From positions 56,832,773 to 56,896,772 of the forward strand of contig NC_079495.1 of assembly GCF_030052815.1 (NCBI RefSeq): a stretch of 64,000 nucleotides of DNA, in the 5' to 3' direction. The position numbers and the translations under genes were made by a program. This document shows positions 1 through 9,324 of this stretch, in pieces (the stretch's first letter is position 1; each line of letters opens with the position of its first letter). Source of the DNA: Hevea brasiliensis. Taxonomy: Eukaryota; Streptophyta; Magnoliopsida; Malpighiales; Euphorbiaceae. Under the pieces are notes generated by a model, which saw nothing but the letters and a program-made list of their open reading frames with translations, had not been told where the DNA came from and searched no databases.

Positions 1-1636
1 TTAGTTCTCATTATTGTAGAGAGGAGAAGTATTTTGAGCACAATGATATAAAAGGATAATTAATGTGAATTGTGATCATATAAATGATCAAATGAATGTA
101 TGAATTATAATTGAAATTTATCATGAAATAATAAACTCATAAAACACAATATATTAATATTTAAATGATATTATGTGCCCTTGTATTACCTAGACATGTA
201 TGTCAGATTGGATAGTTTGGCATGCCAATAGGGTATTGTTTTAGCAGTACTGCGAAAGGCTTTATGCCTGTATTCATGGCTTTATGCCCGTATTCATGGC
301 TTTTATGCCCGTATTCATGGCTTTTATGCCCGTATTCATGGCTTTTATGCTCGATTATGTGATATCATGGCTTTTTAGCCATACTGACTGCATACGTGGT
401 TGACGTTCTGCGTCCCATGGTATGACGGCCCGAGACACTGCGGTGTCCAGTGCCAACGACCCGTTATCCAGTTTAGTCAGCCTGTCGTAGGTTACTTGGG
501 CAGTATAATTTATTGAAATAAATTAAGACTATTAGTAATTAAAAATATTAGAAATCAAATAAATGAGTTAATAAGACTTCAAAAGAATTAGTTAGAATTA
601 TGAAATGATACAAACCACATAAAAAAATTGTTAAGTAAAATGATAAAAGAGTTGCAAAAATAGGTATAACTTAACTAAATATTTTAAATGAACCTTCTAT
701 TGCCATATAAATATAAACCGAGTATTTTTATTAATTCTGTATGTTGTACATTATCACTGTGAATTTCGGAATTAAACGCTTCCAAAGCGAAACAAATGAG
801 AACAAAAGATAATTAATATTAGACACATTGTATTAAATTAAACAGATTCTTAAATATTGAAATTATGCTTCGTTCTTTCTTTTTTTGTATATTTTATTTT
901 CTTGTTCTATTATTGCACCACTAAGCAGCAATGCTTAGCGCGATGGATTTGTTCCCTCGCGCAGGTACTTTGACTAAGATTTTTGGAGTCCAGATCTGCA
1001 GAAGTGGCTGGAGTATTCAAGGTTGTCACCTTCTCAGCAATGCATGTAGATAGGGCCCATATAGATCATATTTTGTATTTTTTATAAAATGCTAGATATT
1101 GCATTATAATGTAGATTAGGAATAGGTAATTAATATAAATGTGATGTAAATTAATAAATTAGCTCTTTCATATGTAATTAGTTTATACATCATGTAAATT
1201 ATGAAATTTTGTAATTATTTTGTAAATTATGTAAATTAAGGAAATTTGAAAATTTTGCTCATTGAATTTGAGAATGTTTACATATGGATTGAGTATGAAT
1301 GGAAATGTATGGAAATGATTATGAAATTGAAATGCATGGATGAGATTTGAAATATGAGAAAATTTTGAGAATGATTGATGAGATAATTATGATTAGTATG
1401 GATAAGATTTTATTTTGGAAATATTATTGAAATTTTCAAACAGGTAAATAGTAAAATATGTCAACTGGTAATAAAATAGGAGAAACTCCGCTGGTTTCTC
1501 CGACGAAAAATAATTAATATTAAAATATAATGAGATCAAATTATGAAAGGAATAAAGTAAGATAAGATAGGGTGCTCCGGCATCGAATGTAGCACACTTT
1601 GCTCGGCTACACTGTAGTCGGGTGAGGGGTGTTACA
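1..1636 (+). mobile_element. Gypsy A 5' LTR (distal part only)
   Basis: This stretch repeats 6048-7661 nearly base for base and ends in GAGGGGTGTTACA, directly before a primer binding site, so it is the 3' part of the upstream LTR of Gypsy A. Judging from the downstream copy (4844 bp), about 3.2 kb of it lies before the window. The two copies differ by scattered substitutions and by one unit of a short tandem repeat, which points to a fairly recent insertion. No coding region is seen in it. The strong GTGTAAC/GTTACA termini are typical of long plant Gypsy LTRs. Confidence 0.93.
258..350 (+). repeat. 20-21 bp tandem repeat in Gypsy A 5' LTR
   Basis: About five head-to-tail units of the form GGCTTTTATGCCCGTATTCAT, the first two one base shorter. 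The matching array in the 3' LTR (6303-6375) has one unit fewer. Each unit carries a GGC..GCC pair able to form a small stem. Confidence 0.9.
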
Positions 1637-1641
1637 TTTAT

Positions 1642-1653
1642 TGTTATCAGAGC
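1642..1653 (+). other. Primer binding site of Gypsy A (tRNA-iMet type)
   Basis: TGTTATCAGAGC lies five bases after the LTR end and differs at one base from the plant initiator-Met primer site TGGTATCAGAGC. This is where minus-strand DNA synthesis would be primed. Confidence 0.85.
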
Positions 1654-1777
1654 GCGGTTTAGGCGTTCCTAGGCATAGATAGATAGAATAAGATTGTGTG
1701 CATGACATGCATTGCATTCATATGAGTCGAGGTGACACTAATGCAGATCTATTTTCTTGGTTATTTTAGGTTAAGGT

Positions 1778-2380
1778 ATGGACTCAGAATCGCAGAGGGC
1801 AATAGAAGAAGAAGTAGTAAGTCGTATCCCGATTGGAAGTGATATTGGAAATCGGGGAGATCCTGCTCCACCAGTGCAAGAGGTGCCTGTACAACCCCAA
1901 CAGGCCTTGTTTGAGCGGATGACTGAATTCTTCGGACAGATGATCAAGTTATTCCACCACCGTCAAATGAAATCACCTCTAGGAAAAATTAGGAAATATG
2001 GAGCTGTAGATTTCAATGGTAGAAAGGAAGATGATTCTTCAGCTGCTGAGTATTGGTTAGAAAGGACTAAAAGAGTTCTGCAGCAGCTCCATTGCACACC
2101 AGAACAGAGTTTGGAGTGTGCAGTTTCATTGTTACAAGAAGCTGCATATCGATGGTGGGATGTTGTAACCAAGGCAGTGCAACCAGCCGACGTAACTTGG
2201 GAATTCTTTCTGATAGAGTTCAGAAAGAAATATATTAGCTGTGTTCATGAAGAGGAACAGAAGAGGAGAGGTGATCAGCAAAAGAGGAAATTCAGAGAGT
2301 CTAGTAATAAGAGGCTGAGAGAACAATTAAGTCAGACATTTGATCAAAGTAGGAGATCCGCACTGTGCCTATACCTGTAA
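1778..2380 (+). pseudogene. Gag of Gypsy A, truncated
   Basis: A 200-residue open frame starting at the first ATG after the primer site, as expected for Gag, the capsid protein of the virus-like particle. Residues about 80-155 carry the plant retrotransposon-gag signature: AEYWLERTKRVL, AAYRWWDVV and WEFFLIEFRKKYI. The start MDSESQRAIEEEV matches the Gypsy 2 Gag start (MDSTSQRAVDEEV at 13155, minus strand). After KKYI it jumps into a lysine/arginine-rich tail, missing the block with AEYEREFVRLSRY that Gypsy 2 keeps at 12433-12717, so roughly 90 residues are deleted. It stops before the zinc knuckle. Probably non-functional, though the frame itself is open. Confidence 0.8.
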
Positions 2381-2760
2381 GAGATCAACCAAAACACTAG
2401 TAGTGAGTGTGTCAGACTAGCAAGAAAATGTGATCATTGTAACAAGTGGCATAAAGGTGAATGTAGGGGATTGACTGAGCTCATATAGATGTGGGGCCAT
2501 AGACCATCGTCTGAAAGATTGTCCTAAGAGGAATTTACCACGGACCCAGACAGAGGTCGTGGAAGGACCAAGTATAACAGTAATGTCACCCAAGCCAGAG
2601 AGGAGCAAGAAGCCCCAAATGTGAATTTGAGGTAAAGTATTTCCTTTATGATATGCCTAAGTGTATAATAATAGATTCAAAAAAAAAAAAAAACTAAATA
2701 GTACCATATATACAAAAGAAGTAGACAGATGGAGTAATAGAAAGGTAAAAGAATTATCTC
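2381..2760 (+). pseudogene. Remnant of Gag zinc knuckle and protease start, Gypsy A
   Basis: Read through stops, this stretch encodes CDHCNKWHKGEC (2429-2464), the first knuckle also seen in Gypsy 2 as CPYCQKWHKGEC. It is followed by AREEQEAPNV, which matches the lead-in to the Gypsy 2 protease ([11 protein letters not shown]). The sequence then runs through a 14-base A tract near 2680 and reaches the element's 3' end. Protease active site, reverse transcriptase, RNase H and integrase are all missing, so about 4 kb of pol was deleted. Confidence 0.75.
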
Positions 2761-2779
2761 AGAACCTAAAACACCCAGT

Positions 2780-2817
2780 AAATTTCGAGGACGAAATTTA
2801 AATTAGAGGGGAAGAAT
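2780..2817 (+). other. Gypsy A 3' end block and polypurine tract
   Basis: AAATTTCGAGGACGAAATTT (2780-2799) is the block seen just before the polypurine tract in many plant Gypsy elements. Gypsy B has the same block at 35381-35400. AGAGGGGAAGAAT (2805-2817) is the polypurine tract that primes plus-strand synthesis. It abuts the LTR start TGTAACACCC. Confidence 0.85.
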
Positions 2818-5800
2818 TGTAACACCCTCATTGTAGCAATTACGTACATTCTAATGTTCCGATGACCGGTGTCGGTCCGGACAGCTAGAACGTCTAGAAA
2901 AATATTTAAACTAAAGTCAGGAACCATAATTAACTCAAATATTAATAAGAAAAATTTAAGAAAAATTTTAGAAATAAAATACAATCAAGTTAAACGAGCC
3001 GGTGCCCAAGCGATGGGTAACCAGAGTGAAGTTGCGGTTCTTGCAACGAGGAGACCTAGACCCGGGAAAAAATTCATAAAATAATTTTTGGGACACAAGA
3101 GAAGGGTCATTGAGGTTCCTAAGGCATTAGAATGCCAAGAAAATACCTAGAAAAATTTTCCAATCGGTACAGACAATTTTGACCCGTTAAGCCAAACGGA
3201 GGGCATTTTGGTCATTTCGCCTTCAGAGGTGATTTTTGGCCGACTTGTCCAGTTGAGTAAATAATTATTATGACATAAAATGTGAATAAATATTACTAAA
3301 AATTGAATTGAAAATGAGTAGCAAAGAAAAGAAAAGAAAATGAATTAAAATTGCAATTTTGACCTCATGCTTATGTCACTAAGCACTCCCACCCAATCAC
3401 CACTTGACAAAATAAATAAAAGGGATAAAAATGAAGCAAAAATGAGATAAAAACAAAAGAAACCAGCAGTTTCCCTTCTTCATACGGGCTGAATCAAGAG
3501 AGAAAGAGAGAGAAAAGGAAAAGAAAGAAAGAAAGGAAGAAGGAGAAGGAGATGAACAGTAGCAGAAAAAGGGGTTCAGCAGGGCAGCATCTTTCTCTTC
3601 CGTCCAGGTGAGTTTGGCTCAACATCTATGGCTGATTTTTGGATATGTTTGAGGTAAGTATGTGTGGAAGTTATGGTTAAAATTTGGTGATTGTTCAACG
3701 GTTGGATTTGGCGAAATATATTGTTGAACACAGGCTGTCTGTAGGTTGAATTCTGAATTTTGGCTACTGAAATTTGAGAAAAATAAATAGTTAGGATGCT
3801 TATAAAATTATGAAATTGGGTACAAATGATATTTGGGATGTTAAGGCTGCTGGGTTAAAATTTGGTGAATTTTAGACTTGTGGTTTATGAGATATAAATT
3901 GTTTTGCATGAGCTGTCTGAGTAAGACTGATTTCTGCAAAAATTCAGATTTTGAAGGGTTGAATGAATGTTTTGATATCTCATGATATAGAGTTCATTTG
4001 ATGCTAAAATTTTTACTGATATTGTATAGGGATGTCTTGAATATATGGTTAAAATTTGGGATTTATCTAACGGTTAGATCATTATATATAAATTTGAATG
4101 CACAAGCTGCCAGATTGGGTATTAATGGGTGGTTGTGGATTTAAGATTTATGATAGGAGTTTAGTCCAATTTAAGGGGAAATGCTGTTGAATTTTTATTG
4201 GATATTTAATTTAGGAAAGTGAAGTTATAATTGATTATGATTATTATGATTCTAGGAGAAATCTTGAAGAATAACAAGCTCAAGGTTGGTTTCAAAAAGG
4301 TTAGTGCATATTCATACCTAAATCCCTTTCATTCCATGTTAAGGACTTAAAGTGAACAAGAATTTGTAAATTAAATGAAAAGAATTCATGTGTATGTATT
4401 CCATGAATTTCGGCTGCCCTAAGGAAGGAATGAGTTTGATTGTTTTAATGGACTTAGAGTGAATTGGAGATTATGTTTAAAGTGTATATATATACATATA
4501 TAAGGAATGAAAAAGTTAACTAAGGAAATTTGTGAAAACCTTGACTTTGAGCTAGGGTTTGGGAGTGAAAATTTGACTTGGCTTATGAAATTGTTAAAGA
4601 ACATTCTAATGGTCAATTAGTGACCATTTGAGATAAGTTGACCATAATTTGGACTGAAATATAGCATGGCAAAGTGAAATGTCTAGGCTGCCTAGTGACA
4701 GCAGCAATGAGGCTGTGATTCCAGCCCACTTGGACAGCCATAACTTTGGCTGTGTAAGTCCAATTGGTGTTTGGCCAATTGGACATGAAACTAAACTTAT
4801 AATGGCACATTTTTTCTGAAGAAACCATGCCCAAAAGACCAAAGCAAGAGGACCAAAAGTTGGCCCCAATCCGGATACCCTGCAAGCTGATTCTGCAGAA
4901 TGACCAAATGAACAGTAACTGTTCATTTGGCCATAACTCACTGTAGATATGGTCAATTGACCTGAAATGTTTACAGCAACAAGATAAGACATATGAAAAC
5001 AACTTTCATGAAGAAACCTACCCTAAATTATGGCCAGAACCCATTCAAAAAGGCAGTAGCAGTCACTATTCATGGTACTGTAGATTTGGTAAATTCTGCA
5101 GAATTGAAATCCGGCCAGCTGTGGTTTTTGGACCATATCTGGAGCTACAAAACTCCAAATAGAGTGATTCAAAAAAAGAAATTCAACTAGACAAAATAAG
5201 GAACAACTTTCATGTTTACCATTTCCTCAAATTCCCACTACAACAGGACCCAATGGAACAGTAAAGTTGGGTCACAAAAACTGAAAATTCTACTCTCTTG
5301 GTTTTAGGTTTGGAAATGGATTTGGTGGTTAATTTCAACAAGTTTTAAATGTAAAATGTGGTACATTGGGGGTGCTAAAACCAATGTACCTATTTTCTAT
5401 CCAAAAGTCAACATTTTTGTTGATCAATGAGGTGAATAGTGACACCAAAACTTGAAATTCAAAATTTGAAATTAGAAATGCATCCAGGGGACTTTAAATT
5501 GCAATTGGCAATTAATACTAGCAAATGTAAAACTCAAAATGTGGTATCTTGGAGAACTTAGGTTCAATAAATTTATTATGTATTAAAAAGTCAACATTTT
5601 GGTTGACTAGTAAGGTGAATAGTAATCAAAATAATTAGCAAACTAATATGAAGACCTAGAACCAATTCTAAGCTTAAATGCTTAGAATTGTATGACAAAT
5701 GTGGACTATGCATCCTAGTCAAAATTGTTAAAAAGAAATTAAGGCCATAAATTTGAAATCCATGAAATATTCATGGATTACTTGAAACATGAAAAATAAG

Positions 5801-7661
5801 TCACCTAATTGATGTAAATAGATAGCTAGGGCTTATATGCCCATCACAAATGGAATTCATAAAATATTAGTAACTCAACTTGAAATATAAAATTTGTAAT
5901 TACATAAGTAGATTCTTGAATGTATAAATGAGAAAGGAAAAATGTTTTGAATACAATGGAACATGTGAACCATTGTTTAGAATTGTGATCAATATGAATA
6001 ACATAATGAATGAATAAATGAACCATATTAATGTATGAATGAGACATTAGTTCTCATTATTGTAGAGAGGAGAAGTATTTTGAGCACAATGATATAAAAG
6101 GATAATTAATGTGAATTGTGATCATATAAATGATCAAATGAATGTATGAATTATAATTGAAATTTATCATTAAATAATAAACTCATAAAACACAATATAT
6201 TAATATTTAATGATATTATGTGCCCTTGTATTGCCTAGACATGTGTGTCAGATTGGATAGTTTGGCATGCCAATAGGGTATTGTTTTAGCAGTACTGCGA
6301 AAGGCTTTATGCCTGTATTCATGGCTTTATGCCCGTATTCATGGCTTTTATGCCCGTATTCATGGCTTTTATGCCCGATTATGTGATATCATGGCTTTTT
6401 AGCCATACTGACTGCATACGTGGTTGACGTTCTGCGTCCCATGGTATGACGGCCCGAGACACCGCGGTGTCCAGTGCCAACGACCCGTTATCCAGTTTAG
6501 TCAGCCTGTCGTAGGTTACTTGGGCAGTGTAATTTATTGAAATAAATTAAGACTATTAGTAATTAAAAATATTAGAAATCAAATAAATGAGTTAATAAGA
6601 CTTCAAAAGAATTAGTTAGAATTATGAAATGATCCAAACCACATAAAAAAAATTGTTAAGTAAAATGATAAAAGAGTTGCAAAAATAGGTATAACTTAAC
6701 TAAATATTTTAAATGTACCTTCTATTGCCATATAAATATAAACTGAGTATTTTTATTAATTCTGTATGTTGTACATTATCACTGTGAATTACAGAATTAA
6801 ACGCTTCCAAAGCGAAACAAATGAGAACAAAAGATAATTAATATTAGACACATTGCATTAAATTAAACAGATTCTTAAATATTCAAATTATGCTTCGTTC
6901 TTTTTTTATTTGTATATTTTATTTTCTTGTTCTATTATTGCGCCACTAAGCAGCAATGCTTAGCGCGATGGATTTGTTTCCTCGCGCAGGTACTTTGACT
7001 AAGATTTTTGGAGTCCAGATCTGCAGAAGTGGCTGGAGTATTCAAGGTTGTCACCTCCTCAGCAATGCATGTAGATAGGGCCCATATAGATCATATTTTG
7101 TATTTTTTATAAAATGCTAGATATTGCATTATAATGTAGATTAGGAATAGGTAATTAATATAAATGTGATGTAAATTAATAAATTAGCTCTTTCATATGT
7201 AATTAGTTTATACATCATGTAAATTATGAAATTTTGTAATTATTTTGTAAATTATGTAAATTAATGAAATTTGAAAATTTTGCTCATTGAATTTGAGAAT
7301 GTTTACATATGGATTGAGTATGAATGGAAATGTATGGAAATGATTATGAAATTGAAATGTATGGATGAGATTTGAAATATGAGAAAATTATGAGAATGAT
7401 TGATGAGATAATTATGATTAGCATGGATAAGATTTTACTTTGGAAATATTATTGAAATTTTCAAATAGGTAAATAGTAAAATACGTCAACTGGTAATAAA
7501 ATAGGAGAAACTCCGCTGGTTTCTCCGACGAAAAATAATTAATATTAAAATATAAAGAGATCAAATTATGAAAGGAATAAAGTAAGATAAGATAGGGTGC
7601 TCCGGCACCGAATGTAGCACACTTTGCTCGGCTACACTGTAGTCGGGTGAGGGGTGTTACA
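2818..7661 (+). mobile_element. Gypsy A 3' LTR, complete, 4844 bp
   Basis: Begins TGTAACACCCTC right after the polypurine tract and ends GAGGGGTGTTACA. Its last 1614 bases repeat 6048-7661 against 1-1636. It carries a head block with a GGTCCGGACAGC motif near 2875, GAGCCGG..AGCGATGGGT near 2997-3020, and the 17-mer GGGCATTTTGGTCATTT at 3201-3217. A GA-rich stretch (3495-3560) is followed by a splice-donor-like CAG|GTGAGT near 3608. Three ~190 bp antisense modules lie at about 4740-4830, 4915-5020 and 5120-5225. Further features are a 20-21 bp tandem repeat (6303-6375) and the palindrome GACACCGCGGTGTC (6458-6471). All ORFs inside are short and not protein-like. The host duplication would be CCAAT (7662-7666), but its partner is outside the window. 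Confidence 0.93.
6303..6375 (+). repeat. 20-21 bp tandem repeat in Gypsy A 3' LTR
   Basis: The same GGCTTTTATGCCCGTATTCAT array as in the 5' LTR, here with about four units instead of five. Confidence 0.88.
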
Positions 7662-8697
7662 CCAATTTAATTCAATTTTAACCATCAACATTATCCCTTC
7701 CTTAGGGCTACCAAATTCCATGGTGTACATACACATAAGTTTTATTTTATTTGACTTACAATTTCATACTCATTTTAAGTCCCTAACATGGAGTAAAGAG
7801 AGAAAAATGCATAAATAAGCACTAACCTCTTGTAGCTCAAATCCAAGCGAACCAAGACTTTAATTTTTCTTTACTTTCTTACTCTTTCTTGGCTACCAAA
7901 CACTTCTCCTTGGTGTGGGTATAATTTTTAGTGAAGGGAGGATAAGGTTTTGAGGTGAATTGAAGTGGGAAATGAAGCTTAAGGAAGCTTTAATGGTGGA
8001 AAGGGTTTTAGGAATGGGTTCCGCTGGTTAGAGTTAAGGGAAGACAAAAAATTTGGTTAATTTTTCTACCCATTTCACTCTTTTAATTAGGTTTGTAGAT
8101 AGGTGTCACAATGTAATTGGTCATTGGGGTTTTAATGACATCATAATGATGTCAAAATTCCCATTTATTTCATTTTTTTTTCTTTTTCTTTTCTACACAT
8201 TTTCAATTCAATTTTTAACAATATTTATTCATATTTTGTGTCATAATAATTATTTACTTAACTGGACAAGTCGGCCAAAAATCACCTCTGAAGGCGAAAT
8301 GACCAAAATGCCCTCCGTTTGGCTTAACAGACTAAAATTGTCTGTACCGATTGAAAATTTTTTCTAAGCATTTTCTTGGCATTCTAATGCTATAGGAACC
8401 TCAATGACCCTTCTCTGGAGTCCCAAAAATTATTTTATGAATTTTTCCTCGGGTCTAGGGCTCCTATTTGTGAGAACCGCAACTTCCCACTAGGTTACCT
8501 ATTGCTAGGGCACCGGCTCATTTAACTTGGTTGTATTTTATTTTTAAAATTTTTCCTAAATTTTTTTTATTAATATTTGAGTTAATTATGGTTCCTCACT
8601 TTAGTTTAAATATTTTTCCGGACGTTCTAGCTGTCCGGACCAACACTGGTCACCGGAATAGTAGAATGTATGGAGTTATTATAGGGAGGGTGTTACA
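7662..8697 (-). mobile_element. Inverted fragment of a Gypsy A-family LTR
   Basis: On the minus strand this starts TGTAACACCCTCC at 8697 and follows the order of the Gypsy A LTR head: GGTCCGGACAGCTAGAACGT, then GAGCCGGTGCC, then GGGCATTTTGGTCATTT (complement of 8297-8313), then the region like 4297-4470. It is shorter than the matching part of Gypsy A, so it carries internal deletions, and it ends abruptly at the Gypsy A boundary. The simplest reading is that Gypsy A inserted into this older inverted LTR and that its other half lies left of the window. No polypurine tract flanks it at 8698. Confidence 0.8.
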
Positions 8698-9324
8698 TAT
8701 TATCTATCAATGATCATTCCTGCGGGCAGTACTACAATCTATAGTCCCTAATTGGTATACCAATCAATCCAAGCTATATACATAAGTCTAGGTATACTTT
8801 GGGCAAATTAGTATTATTAAGCACTTATCATTTTATTATTTCATACTATGTACTATTAAGGGTTCAAAACATGTTATTATTTCACTTCCTGCACTATCTA
8901 TTTTATACTATTTTCATGTCATTGTAATGGGAACATAGGTCCCAAGTACATATTCATGTCATTTATAATGGGAACATGAGTCCCAAGTACATATTCATAT
9001 AACTTATGTATTTATCATTCTTATTAATTTATGTTATGTACTATACATATTTATAGTATTGTTATTTTATGTATGATGAGAACATAGGTTTCAAGTTTAT
9101 TTTCATACGACTTATGTATTTAGCAAACAATTTAGGTAATTTACATTTTATGTATCAAATGATTTCATGAACCTTTCTTTAGGTTCAGAACTGGTGCCTT
9201 AAATTTACCTATCAAATTAGCTAAGATGTAAACACTGTTTGGCCACACTTCCTTCATGGAAGTTTTTCTTCTATGTCTTATCTTTATTTTCCTTTTTAAA
9301 TAATGTCATTTGCATTTTTAGAAC
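8698..9324. other. Unassigned AT-rich stretch, partly Gypsy-LTR-like
   Basis: No gene is visible. Three imperfect direct repeats of the form GGGAACATAGGTCCCAAGTA followed by TTCAT..ACTTATGTATTTA lie near 8930, 8968 and 9077. Near 9250-9305 the plus strand matches the recurring module found in Gypsy LTRs (CTTCATGGAAGTTTTTCTTC, then ATGTCTTATC and TTATTTTCCTTTTT; compare 47615-47660). This suggests it is a worn fragment of another Gypsy LTR lying between the inverted LTR and the broken end of Gypsy 2. It is not the proper 3' LTR of Gypsy 2. Confidence 0.5.

Noticed and set aside
4606..5002. Two overlapping minus-strand frames of about 128 codons inside the Gypsy A LTR
   Set aside because: They lie in the repeated antisense modules, overlap in different frames, and have no protein-family features. 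Equivalent frames in other LTRs are not conserved as protein.
8053..8367. 104-codon plus-strand frame, hydrophobic, membrane-like
   Set aside because: It is the complement of the Gypsy LTR head. The Phe/Leu/Ile richness comes from T-rich sequence, and no homologous frame is kept in the Gypsy A LTR.
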